Below, in pieces: positions 16,392 to 24,618 of a stretch of 64,000 nucleotides of DNA (the first letter of the stretch is position 1; each line of letters starts with the position of its first letter). The translations under genes and the position numbers were made by a program. The notes under the pieces were generated by a model. It was not told where the DNA came from. It did not search any database and saw only the letters and a program-made list of their open reading frames with translations. This stretch comes from Nonomuraea sp. PA05 (GTDB taxonomy: Bacteria; Actinomycetota; Actinomycetes; Streptosporangiales; Streptosporangiaceae): contig NZ_VSEY01000024.1 in assembly GCF_008086045.1 (NCBI RefSeq), positions 144,536 through 208,535 on the forward strand, given 5' to 3'.

Positions 16392-17317
16392 CCGCGACGC
16401 TCACGCGCGCCGGGCGGACCCCGTACAAGCCCGCCTTCAAGCACAGCGCCGAGGGCGGGCAGGGCCGCCACGCCGTGCTCTTCCTGCTTCCGGCCCTGAT
16501 CGGGTTCGCCGTGTTCTACATCTACCCGAGCGTGCGCGGCCTGTGGTTGTCGGTCACCGACTGGAACCTGCTGTCGGAGCCGGAGTTCGTCGGCCTGGAC
16601 AACTACGCCGAGCTGGCCACGGACCCGCTGTTCTGGAAGGCGCTGCTGCTCACCGCCTACAACACCGTGCTGAACCTGGCCGGCCAGATCACGCTGGCGC
16701 TGCTGCTGGCCGCGCTGATGCATCGGCTGACCAAGTCGGTGGTGCTGCGCGCCACGCTGCTGCTGCCCTGGCTGGTGCCGAACGTGGCCACCGCGCTGCT
16801 GTGGCTGTGGCTGCTGGACGCCAACCTCGGCTTCGTCAACCAGCTATTGAACGCGATGGGCCTGCCCACGCACGGCTTCTTCAACGCGCCCGCCGAGGCC
16901 ATGCCGAGCGTGGCCGCGGTGACCACCTGGGCCTCCGTCGGGTACGTGGCGCTGCTGCTGTACGCGGGCATGCTGCAGATCCCCGCATCGGTGTACGAGG
17001 CCGCGGCGATGGACGGCGCCGGCGAGGTCCGCACGTTCTTCCGCGTCACGCTGCCGCTGCTGCGGCCCGTGCTCGCGCTCGTGCTGGTGGTGTCGATGAT
17101 CGGCTGCTTCCAGATCTTCGACACGATCGCGGTGGCGACCAGGGGCGGCCCGGTCAACGCCACCAAGGTCATCTACTACTACATCTACCAGGAGGCGTTC
17201 ACCCACTTCCGGATGGGCTACGCGGCGGCCATGGCGCTCAGCCTGGTGGCGATCCTCGGCGTGCTGACGTTCGTGCAGATGCGCCTGATGCGCGCCTCCG
17301 ACTCGGACCTCGGATAG
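16388..17317 (+). CDS. ABC sugar transporter permease (MalF/UgpA type)
   Basis: A 309-residue membrane protein with six predicted helices; the first begins HAVLFLLPALIGFAVFYIYP. The EAA loop EAAAMDGAGEVRTFFRVTLP (contact with the ATPase) is intact. It pairs with the next gene. No ATP-binding subunit is encoded in this operon, as is common in actinomycetes, where a shared MsiK-type ATPase serves several CUT1 importers. Confidence 0.93.
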   Translation: MTATLTRAGRTPYKPAFKHSAEGGQGRHAVLFLLPALIGFAVFYIYPSVRGLWLSVTDWNLLSEPEFVGLDNYAELATDPLFWKALLLTAYNTVLNLAGQITLALLLAALMHRLTKSVVLRATLLLPWLVPNVATALLWLWLLDANLGFVNQLLNAMGLPTHGFFNAPAEAMPSVAAVTTWASVGYVALLLYAGMLQIPASVYEAAAMDGAGEVRTFFRVTLPLLRPVLALVLVVSMIGCFQIFDTIAVATRGGPVNATKVIYYYIYQEAFTHFRMGYAAAMALSLVAILGVLTFVQMRLMRASDSDLG

Positions 17318-17330
17318 GGAGGAACCCGAC

Positions 17331-18200
17331 ATGCGCGCAGGCCGGATCGCCGCCTGGACGGTGCTGGGGCTGGCCGTCCTGGTGACCGTGTTCCCGTTCT
17401 ACTGGATGGTGCGCACGGCGCTCACCGACGCCCAGCACCTGTTCTCCGACAACTTCTCGCTGTGGCCGCAGCACTTCACCTGGGCGAACTTCAAACGCGT
17501 GCTGGGCCTGTCCACGTTCGCCGAGGCGCAGGCCGCCGGCGGCTCGGGCGCCTCCCTCGACTTCCTGCTCTACCTGCGCAACTCGATCGTCTACACGGCG
17601 GTCGTGGTGGCCGTGCAGACGCTGTCGTGCGCGATGGCCGCCTACGCGCTGGCGCGGCTGCGCTTCCGCGGCAGGGAAGCGCTGTTCTCGGCGTTCGTGG
17701 CGGCGCTGATGGTGCCGCCGATCTTCACGCTGCTGCCCAACTTCGCGCTCGTGCGCAACCTGGGCCTGCTCAACACGTTCGCCGGGCTGGTCGCGCCGAT
17801 CCTGCTGATGACCCCGTTCACCGTCTTCTTCCTGCGGCAGTTCTTCCTGTCGCTGCCGCGCGAGGTCGAGGAGGCCGCCGTCATCGACGGCGCGGGCGTG
17901 TGGAGCGTGTTCTGGCGGGTGGCGCTGCCCATGTCGCGGGGGCCGCTCATCACGATCGCCATCATCAACGGCGTCTACGCCTGGAAGGACTACCTCTGGC
18001 CGCTGCTCGTCGGTCAGGACGAGAGCAGCCGGGTGCTCACGGTCGCGCTCGGCGTGTTCCTGCAGCAGTCGCCGAACGCCCGCCCCGACTGGACGGGCCT
18101 GATGGCCGGCTCGACCCTGTCCGTCATCCCCGTCCTGCTGCTCCTGCTGGTCTTCGGCAAGCGGCTGGCCAACTCGCTCAACTTCACCGGCATCAAGTAA
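17331..18200 (+). CDS. ABC sugar transporter permease (MalG/UgpE type)
   Basis: A 289-residue CUT1 inner-membrane permease. The N-terminal helix (TVLGLAVLVTVFPFYWMVRTA), the EAA loop EEAAVIDGAGVWSVFWRVAL and the C-terminal helix ending KRLANSLNFTGIK are characteristic of the MalG partner. The start is an ATG 13 bp after the first permease, preceded by GGGAGGAA. Confidence 0.93.
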   Translation: MRAGRIAAWTVLGLAVLVTVFPFYWMVRTALTDAQHLFSDNFSLWPQHFTWANFKRVLGLSTFAEAQAAGGSGASLDFLLYLRNSIVYTAVVVAVQTLSCAMAAYALARLRFRGREALFSAFVAALMVPPIFTLLPNFALVRNLGLLNTFAGLVAPILLMTPFTVFFLRQFFLSLPREVEEAAVIDGAGVWSVFWRVALPMSRGPLITIAIINGVYAWKDYLWPLLVGQDESSRVLTVALGVFLQQSPNARPDWTGLMAGSTLSVIPVLLLLLVFGKRLANSLNFTGIK

Positions 18201-18212
18201 AGGACCCCCCAG

Positions 18213-19544
18213 ATGTCCCGCAAGACCCTTCTGACCCTTGTCACGCTCGTCTGCGCCACCTCGGCGTGCGGCGGCGGCACCGACGCGCAGGCGGGGCCCG
18301 TCGAGCTGAACTACGTGATGTGGGTCGACAGCCAGGTGCCCGCCTACAAGCAGTGCGCCGACGCCTTCACCAAGAAGAACCCGAACATCACGATCAAGCT
18401 CAGCTCGGTGGCCTGGGCGCAGTACTGGCAGAACCTCACCACGCAGGTCGTCTCCGGCACCGCCCCCGACGTCTTCCGCGACTCGGTGGCGTACTACCCG
18501 CAGTTCGCCAGGAACGGCCAGCTCCTGGACATCAGCGAGTACGTCGAGCGCGACAAGGTGGACCTCGGCCAGTACCAGAAGGGCCTGGCCGACGTCTGGG
18601 TGCGCGACGGCAAGCGGTACGGCCTGCCGCTCGACTGGGACACCATCGGCGTCTTCTACAACCAGGACCAGGTGAAGGAGGCCGGCCTCGACCCCGCCGG
18701 CTTCTCCGGGTGGACGTGGAACCCGAAGGACGGCGGCACGTTCGAGAAGGCCATCGCCGCGCTCACCGTGGACGACAAGGGCCGCAGGGGCACCGACCCC
18801 GGCTTCGACAAGGAGCACGTCGCCGTCTACGGCATCGCCCCCGACTACAACACCGGCGCGCTGGGCCAGACGGGCTGGGCCGCGTTCGCGGCCGGCAACG
18901 GCTTCAAGTACCTCGACAAGAACCCGTTCGGCACCAAGTACTTCTACGACGACCCGAAGCTGGCCGAGACCATCGACTGGTTCGCGAGCCTGATCAAGAA
19001 GGGGTACGCGCCGCCGTACGACAAGCAGTCGGCGCTCGGCGGCGACGCGGTGCTGCAGGCGGGCAAGACCGCGATGGTCATGGCCGGGTCGTGGATGGCC
19101 AAGCCGTACCTGGACAACAAGGCGCTCAACCTGGCGGTCGCGCCGCTGCCGACGGCGCCGCTGGGCCGCAAGTCGCCGATCAACGGCGTCTCCGACGCGA
19201 TCTACGCCGGCACGAAGCACAAGGAGGAGGCGTGGCAGTGGGTCAAGTTCACCGCCTCCGCCGAGTGCCAGGACCTGATCGCCGCGACCACCGAGGTGCT
19301 GCCCGCCATCACCACCTCCTCCGACAAGGCGCTGGCGGCGCACGAGGCGGCCGGGCGGGACGTCAAGCCGTTCGTGGAGGAGGCCAAGGCCGCCGACGGC
19401 ACGTTCCTGCTGCCGGTGACCGACAACGCCGACAAGATCAACGAAATCATGGACGCCGCGATCTCGTCGGTCCTGCTGGGCACCGCCGACGCCAGGACCG
19501 CGCTCCCCAAGGCCAACACCGAAGTCAACGCGCTGTTCCAGTAG
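18213..19544 (+). CDS. Extracellular sugar-binding lipoprotein of the ABC importer
   Basis: A 443-residue solute-binding protein. The signal peptide ends in a lipobox (ATSACGG) with lipidated Cys19, so it is tethered outside the membrane. The mature part has the CUT1 binding-protein pattern (ELNYVMWVD, SGTAPDVFRDSVAYYPQFA, YGLPLDWDTIGVFYNQD). It lies 12 bp after the second permease. The ligand is most likely an oligosaccharide released by the secreted hydrolase encoded just downstream. Confidence 0.93.
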   Translation: MSRKTLLTLVTLVCATSACGGGTDAQAGPVELNYVMWVDSQVPAYKQCADAFTKKNPNITIKLSSVAWAQYWQNLTTQVVSGTAPDVFRDSVAYYPQFARNGQLLDISEYVERDKVDLGQYQKGLADVWVRDGKRYGLPLDWDTIGVFYNQDQVKEAGLDPAGFSGWTWNPKDGGTFEKAIAALTVDDKGRRGTDPGFDKEHVAVYGIAPDYNTGALGQTGWAAFAAGNGFKYLDKNPFGTKYFYDDPKLAETIDWFASLIKKGYAPPYDKQSALGGDAVLQAGKTAMVMAGSWMAKPYLDNKALNLAVAPLPTAPLGRKSPINGVSDAIYAGTKHKEEAWQWVKFTASAECQDLIAATTEVLPAITTSSDKALAAHEAAGRDVKPFVEEAKAADGTFLLPVTDNADKINEIMDAAISSVLLGTADARTALPKANTEVNALFQ

Positions 19545-19560
19545 TCAAGAAAGGGTGCAC

Positions 19561-21783
19561 ATGCTCAAGTCCCGCTGGCACACGTTGCTCGGAGCGACGC
19601 TCTTAGCGATCCCGTTGCTGGCCGCCACACCTGCGCAGGCGGCTGACGCCGTGCTCGACCAGCAGGTGGCCGTACCCGCCTACTTCCTGCCCGGCAACAC
19701 CCCCGACTACTGGAACCAGCTCAACACGATGACCGGCAAGCCGGGCGTGGTGGTGGCCAACGTCGCCAACGGCCCCGGCAACCAGGCCAAGCCTGCCTAC
19801 ACCGCCGCCCTGTCGGCCGCGCACGCCGCCGGGATGAAGGTCATCGGCTACGTGGACACCGGCTACTTCGGCACCACCGGCCTCGCCTCGAACCGGACCC
19901 GGCTCGGCTCGCTGGCCGCCGAGGACTGGCGGGCGCAGATCCAGTCCGACATCAACAAGTGGTACGCGTTCTACGGCTCCTCGATCGACGGCATCTTCTT
20001 CGACCAGGCGCAGAACGCGTGCGGGCCCACCTCGGGCGGCGAGGGCTGGGTGAGCCTGTATCGCGAGGTCAACGCGTACGTGAAGACGTACCACCCGGGC
20101 GCGACCACCATCGCCAACCCCGGGGTCTCGCCCGCCGCGTGCTTCCAGGACGCCGCCGACATCCTCGTCACCTTCGAGGGCTCCTACAGCTCCTACCAGA
20201 ACCGGCAGGCGCCCTACCTGCCGTCGGCCTGGGAGGCCACCGCCGACCCCAAGCAGATCTGGCACCTGATCTACGACGTGCCCGACGCGGCGGCCATGGC
20301 CACGGTCATCGCCACGTCCAAGGCCAACAACGCCGGGTACGTCTACGTGACCGACGACAAGATGGACAACCCCTGGGACACGCTGCCCTCGTACCTGTCG
20401 TCGCAGGTGACGGCGGCGAAGGGCAGCGGCGGCGCGGCTCCCGCGCAGCCCGCCGCACCGACGGCCAGCCTGGTGAAGGCCACGAGCGCGCGCCTGAGCT
20501 GGGCCTCAGCCGCCTACCCCGGCGTGGTCGGCTACGACGTCTACCAAGGCAGCGTGAAGATCGGCAGCAAGGCCAACCTCACGCCGTCGGCCACCACCTT
20601 CGACGTGGGCGGGCTCACGGCCGCCACCGCCTACTCCTTCACGGTCAAGGCGCGCGACCGGGCGGGCAACGTCTCCGCCGCCGGCACGGCTGTGGCCGTG
20701 ACGACCGCCGCCGCCAGCGCGAACGCCCCCACGGTGCCCGGCACGCCGGTGGCGTCCGGCGTCGGCCCGACCAGCGTCAAGCTGACCTGGACCGCCTCGA
20801 CGGACAGCGACTCAGGCGACAGCGTGGCCTTCTACGACGTGTACAAGGACGGCGTGCGGGAGCTGTCCCTGCCCGGCGACCGCACCAGCGTCAACCTCGG
20901 CGGCCTGGCGCTCAACACCTCCTACGGCTTCACCGTGCGGGCCCGTGACACGACCGGCCGCGCCTCGGCGCAGTCGGCCACGACGGCCGTCACCACCACC
21001 AACCCGACGCCGGTCACCGGCGCGGCGGCGGCGATGGACGAGAACACGGCGACCTACCAGGCGCAGTTCAACCTGCCGTACAGCGGCCACCACGTCTTCA
21101 TCGACACGGACGCGGACTACCAGACCGGCTGGTCGGTGAACACGATCGGCGCCGAGTACATGATCGAGAACAACGCCCTCTTCCAGAAGACGGGCGACCC
21201 GGGCCAGTGGTCGTGGAGCGTGGTTCCCGGCGTCACCCCGCTGGTCTCCGACACCAACGGCCTGTACCAGTGGTCCGTGCCCTCCTGGCTGCTGACCGGC
21301 ACGGGCACCACCCACAAGATCGTCTTCCACGGCACGGACGGCGACCGGAACGACTACGCCGCGAGCGTCCTCACCGTCACCGCCCCCGCCACCCCGGTCG
21401 CCCCCATCGCCGGAGCGGTGGCGGCGGTCAGCGCGGGCACGGCGACCTACGCGGCGAAGTTCAACCTGCCGTACACGACCTACCACGTCTTCATCGACAC
21501 CGACGCGAACTACCAGACCGGCTGGTCGGTGAACACCATCGGCGCCGAGTACATGATCGAGAACAACACCCTCTTCCAGAAGACCGGCGCCTCGACCGCC
21601 TGGTCGTGGAGCGCGGTGGCGGGCGTGAGCCCGCTGGTCTCCAGCACGGACGGCCTCTACAAGTGGTCGGTGCCGCTCTCGCTGCTGACCGGCTCGGGCA
21701 ACACCCAGAAGATCGTCTTCCACGCCACGGACGGCCCCCGCAACGACTACGCCCCGAACGTGATCACCCTCACCACGGGCTGA
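19561..21783 (+). CDS. Secreted spherulin-4/GH135-like glycoside hydrolase with FnIII and duplicated C-terminal domains
   Basis: A 740-residue secreted protein; ATG 19561 follows AAAGGG, and a signal peptide is cleaved after residue 27 (TPAQA/ADAV). Residues about 33-275 match the spherulation-specific family 4 fold, the family of fungal Sph3 (GH135, endo-alpha-1,4-N-acetylgalactosaminidase): QVAVPAYFLPG, GYVDTGYFG, SIDGIFFDQAQN with D148, and LVTFEGSY with E206. The second acidic residue of the D-E pair I recall for Sph3 is Gln149 here. Two fibronectin III modules (about 285-375, 390-480) and two ~130-residue repeats follow; the repeats are nearly identical around GWSVNTIGAEYMIENN. Position after the ABC importer suggests it makes the imported sugar. 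Confidence 0.78.
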   Translation: MLKSRWHTLLGATLLAIPLLAATPAQAADAVLDQQVAVPAYFLPGNTPDYWNQLNTMTGKPGVVVANVANGPGNQAKPAYTAALSAAHAAGMKVIGYVDTGYFGTTGLASNRTRLGSLAAEDWRAQIQSDINKWYAFYGSSIDGIFFDQAQNACGPTSGGEGWVSLYREVNAYVKTYHPGATTIANPGVSPAACFQDAADILVTFEGSYSSYQNRQAPYLPSAWEATADPKQIWHLIYDVPDAAAMATVIATSKANNAGYVYVTDDKMDNPWDTLPSYLSSQVTAAKGSGGAAPAQPAAPTASLVKATSARLSWASAAYPGVVGYDVYQGSVKIGSKANLTPSATTFDVGGLTAATAYSFTVKARDRAGNVSAAGTAVAVTTAAASANAPTVPGTPVASGVGPTSVKLTWTASTDSDSGDSVAFYDVYKDGVRELSLPGDRTSVNLGGLALNTSYGFTVRARDTTGRASAQSATTAVTTTNPTPVTGAAAAMDENTATYQAQFNLPYSGHHVFIDTDADYQTGWSVNTIGAEYMIENNALFQKTGDPGQWSWSVVPGVTPLVSDTNGLYQWSVPSWLLTGTGTTHKIVFHGTDGDRNDYAASVLTVTAPATPVAPIAGAVAAVSAGTATYAAKFNLPYTTYHVFIDTDANYQTGWSVNTIGAEYMIENNTLFQKTGASTAWSWSAVAGVSPLVSSTDGLYKWSVPLSLLTGSGNTQKIVFHATDGPRNDYAPNVITLTTG

Positions 21784-21814
21784 ACCGATCGCCTGTGGTG
21801 ATCGTTTCACAGGT

Positions 21815-22663
21815 ATGACCTCACGCTGGACCGCCGTTCCGGTGCTGGCGCTCGCGCTGGCACTGGCGGCGTGCGGCGGCGCGGGAGCCGGCGAGACACC
21901 CCGTCCGGGGGCCTCGCCGGCTCCTTCGCCTGTCGCCGAACCCGAACCGCCCGCCACAACCGCGCCCGCCGACAAGCCCGCCAGCGACGCCGCCGCCACC
22001 GACGCGGTCGTCACTGAGGCGGCCGTCGCGGGGCGGCCGGTCGCCGAGTGGCGGCGGCAGGGCGGTTACCTGGCTCCCGGGCTCAGGGCCGTCCGCCCTC
22101 CCGCGCTGGTCGTCTACGCCGACGGGCGGGCCATCGCGGAGGCCGCCCACGAACTGCGCCTGCCACCTGCCGAGGTGGAAGCCCTGGTCAAGGCGCTGCG
22201 GGAGGATCTGGCCGGGCAACCTGCCACCGTCTCACCCCGCCCTGGCACCCCGACCGTCTACGACGCGCCGGCCACCGTCCTCGGCGTCGACACGGGGAAC
22301 GGGCTGCGCGAGGTGTACGTACCGCATCTGGACCAGACCCCCGAGGGCTACGACGCCGCGCTGACCAGCGCCCGCGACCGCCTCAGCCTCCTGGCCGACC
22401 GCGTCACGGCCGGGGGCCGCCCGTACGCCGTCGCCCGGGTGCGGCTGTCCGCCGACCGGGTCAGCGGCCACGACACGGCCAGGCCGTGGCCGCGCGGCCT
22501 GCCGGTGCCCCCTCATGAGAGCGGCGAGAACACCAGGGACTACGCGGGCGCGAAGGCGCGGGCGATCGTCCGCCTGCTGCCGGCCGGGCCCAGGCACGTC
22601 TTTCGAACGTCGTCAGGGGAGGAGCTGGCGCTCGCCTGGCGCTACCTCCTCCCCCATGAGTGA
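21815..22663 (+). CDS. Proline/alanine-rich lipoprotein of unknown function
   Basis: A 282-residue predicted lipoprotein: signal peptide with lipobox LAACGG (Cys20), then a Pro/Ala/Thr-rich linker of about 45 residues, then a globular domain of about 200 residues (starting GRPVAEWRRQGGYLAPGLRAV split here). I do not recognise the domain; similar linker-plus-domain lipoproteins are frequent in actinomycete envelopes. An inverted repeat CCTGTG/CACAGG (21792-21813) overlaps its ribosome site. It converges with the SDR gene with a 4-bp gap. Confidence 0.75.
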   Translation: MTSRWTAVPVLALALALAACGGAGAGETPRPGASPAPSPVAEPEPPATTAPADKPASDAAATDAVVTEAAVAGRPVAEWRRQGGYLAPGLRAVRPPALVVYADGRAIAEAAHELRLPPAEVEALVKALREDLAGQPATVSPRPGTPTVYDAPATVLGVDTGNGLREVYVPHLDQTPEGYDAALTSARDRLSLLADRVTAGGRPYAVARVRLSADRVSGHDTARPWPRGLPVPPHESGENTRDYAGAKARAIVRLLPAGPRHVFRTSSGEELALAWRYLLPHE

Positions 22664-22667
22664 GTGC

Positions 22668-23432
22668 TCACATGACGGCGAGCTGCCCGCCGTCGATGAC
22701 CAGCTCCGTGCCGTGCACGAAGGCCGCGTCGTCGGAGGCCAGGAAGGCGTACCCGGCGGCGACCTCCTCGGCCAGCCCGGCCCTTCCCAGGGGGATGTGG
22801 TCGCGCTCGTAGGAGGACACGAAGTCCCCCGCCAGCCCCTCGGAGATGGAGGCGTTCAGCGGCGTCCGGATGTAACCGGGGCACAGCGCGTTCACGCGGA
22901 CGCGGTGCCTGCCCAGCTCGACCGCCATCGTCCTGGTGAGCAGCAGCACTCCGCCCTTGGAGGCGTTGTAGTGGGCGTAGTCGGCCTCGCCGCCCAGCCC
23001 GTTGGTGGAGGACATGTTGAGGATGACCCCGCCGGTGCCCTGCTCGACGAGGTGGCGCGCGACGGCCTGGGCGACCAGGAACATGCCGCGCAGGTTCACC
23101 GCCATGATCGTGTCCCAGTGCTCGGGGGTGATCTCCAGGAACGGCTCGCGCCAGGCCGTGCCGGCGTTGTTGATCAGCACGTCGAGGCCGCCGAGCGTCT
23201 CCACGGCCCCCTGGACGAGGCGGGTGACGTCGGCCTCCGTGCTGACGTCACCGGCGATGCCGCTCACCTCGCCCAGCCCGGACAGCTCGGCCACCGTCTT
23301 GTCCACCTCGGCCGGATCGAGCCCGCCGAGCACCACCCTGGCGCCCTCTTCGAGGAACCTGCGGGCCGTGGCGGCGCCGATGCCGCTGCTTCCCCCGCTG
23401 ATCAGTACCCGCTTGCCCGCGAGTCCCCGCAT
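22668..23432 (-). CDS. SDR-family NAD(P)-dependent oxidoreductase
   Basis: A 254-residue classical short-chain dehydrogenase: glycine motif GGSSGIGAATA, NNAG, catalytic Ser in LNMSSTNGLGG, YNASK (Y-x3-K), and the C-terminal ELVIDGGQLA. In non-phosphorylating deoxy-sugar acid pathways an SDR oxidises a 2-keto-3-deoxy-aldonate at C4 before an FAH-family hydrolase cleaves it; such a hydrolase is encoded 5 kb away under the same predicted operator. It follows the PLP enzyme by 21 bp. Confidence 0.9.
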   Translation of the reverse strand: MRGLAGKRVLISGGSSGIGAATARRFLEEGARVVLGGLDPAEVDKTVAELSGLGEVSGIAGDVSTEADVTRLVQGAVETLGGLDVLINNAGTAWREPFLEITPEHWDTIMAVNLRGMFLVAQAVARHLVEQGTGGVILNMSSTNGLGGEADYAHYNASKGGVLLLTRTMAVELGRHRVRVNALCPGYIRTPLNASISEGLAGDFVSSYERDHIPLGRAGLAEEVAAGYAFLASDDAAFVHGTELVIDGGQLAVM

Positions 23433-23453
23433 GGCGTGCTCCTTCCGTTCCCG

Positions 23454-24536
23454 CTAGCGCACCGCGCCGCGGGCGGCGACGCGGAGCTCGGTGGTGACGC
23501 GACCGCCCTCGACGCCGTGGGCGACGTCGAAGAGGTTGACGGCCGCGCAGGCGTGGCTGGGGATGAGCTGCGCCCGCGTGCCGACCGGCAGCTCGCCGTG
23601 GTGGCCCGCCTCCAGGCGGGCCACGCCGTGCTCCTCGTTGAGAAAGTCCAGGTGCAGGTACGGCAGGCCGGCGGCCCTGATCCAGCCCGGCGAGCCGGCG
23701 CCGTCGGAGGTCAGGCACTTGGTGCCCGCGTCGAAGACGACGCGCTCGGGGGTCGAGCGGGCGATCACGGTGGTCAGCACCCGCGCCGCCGCCGTCTCCT
23801 CGGTGGCCACGCCCAGGCGCATCATCGCGGTGTCGTTGAAGATGTACGTACCGGGCCGGATCTCGGTCACTCCGGCGACCCCGGCGGCGTACCGGGCGGT
23901 CGGGGTGCAGCCGACGCTGATCTCACGCAGCTCGATGCCGTCACGCAGGCACAGCTCGGCCGTGGCCACCAGGTCCTCGCCCTCGCGGCGGGCGGTCTCC
24001 TCCAGCTCGGCGCGGTCGCGCGAGTGGTAGGCGTGCCCTGCCAGCGTGAGCAGGCCCACGACCTCGACGCCGGGCGCGGCGGCGATCTCGGCGACCAGGT
24101 CGGCGGTGGGCCGGCCCGGCGGGCGGCCCAGCCGGTGCTGGCCGGTGTCCACCTCCACCAGCACCTCCACGGGCGGCCCGCCCAGCCTGCCGAGCCCGGC
24201 GGCCACCTCGGGGGAGTCGAGGCTGACCCGCACCCGGGCGCGCTCGCGCAGCGCGGCCAGGCGGCGCAGCTTGGGCTCGCCCCAGATCGGGAAGGCCAGC
24301 AGGATGTCGTCGACGCCCGCGTCGGCCATCACCTCGGCCTCGCCGAGCTTGGCGCAGGTGATGCCGCTCGCGCCGGCGTCGAGCTGCATGCGGGCCAGCT
24401 CGGGCATCTTGTGGGTCTTGATGTGCGGTCGCAGCCTGACGCCGTGCGCCGCGGCCGTCTTGGCCATCTCGGCGATGTTGGTCCTGACCGCGTCGAGGTC
24501 GATGACGAGCGATGGGGTATCGAGCTCGAAGTACAT
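23454..24536 (-). CDS. DSD1/D-threonine aldolase-type PLP enzyme (alanine racemase fold)
   Basis: A 360-residue fold-type III PLP enzyme. The N-terminus (DTPSLVIDLDAVRTNIAEM) and RPHIKTHKMPELA with the PLP lysine are diagnostic of the D-threonine aldolase/D-serine dehydratase-like group; the C-terminal metal-binding His/Cys region (LIPSHACAAVNLFD) is present. Likely chemistry is retro-aldol cleavage or dehydration of a beta-hydroxy D-amino acid. ATG 24536 has GGAGGAG upstream; a 15-bp hairpin (24554-24568) lies in the leader. Confidence 0.85.
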   Translation of the reverse strand: MYFELDTPSLVIDLDAVRTNIAEMAKTAAAHGVRLRPHIKTHKMPELARMQLDAGASGITCAKLGEAEVMADAGVDDILLAFPIWGEPKLRRLAALRERARVRVSLDSPEVAAGLGRLGGPPVEVLVEVDTGQHRLGRPPGRPTADLVAEIAAAPGVEVVGLLTLAGHAYHSRDRAELEETARREGEDLVATAELCLRDGIELREISVGCTPTARYAAGVAGVTEIRPGTYIFNDTAMMRLGVATEETAAARVLTTVIARSTPERVVFDAGTKCLTSDGAGSPGWIRAAGLPYLHLDFLNEEHGVARLEAGHHGELPVGTRAQLIPSHACAAVNLFDVAHGVEGGRVTTELRVAARGAVR

Positions 24537-24553
24537 GAAGGTACGGCTCCTCC

Positions 24554-24568
24554 GGGAGAAGTTCTCCC
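24554..24568 (-). promoter_or_regulatory. Perfect 7+1+7 inverted repeat in the leader
   Basis: GGGAGAAGTTCTCCC is a perfect inverted repeat just upstream of the GGAGGAG ribosome site of the PLP-enzyme gene. It could be a second operator or a leader hairpin. Confidence 0.45.
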
Positions 24569-24582
24569 AGAAGATAGCATTC

Positions 24583-24618
24583 ATTCCGTATCGCGCACCA
24601 GCGTTCCGCATTGCGGAA
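24583..24618 (-). promoter_or_regulatory. IclR operator: GGAAC-N15-GGAAT plus overlapping palindrome
   Basis: On the minus strand GGAAC (24607-24603) and GGAAT (24587-24583) are 15 bp apart, the same arrangement as at 13033-13057, with a 14-bp exact match. A perfect 15-bp palindrome TTCCGCATTGCGGAA (24604-24618) overlaps it and abuts the IclR stop codon. It would control the PLP-enzyme/SDR pair. Confidence 0.68.
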
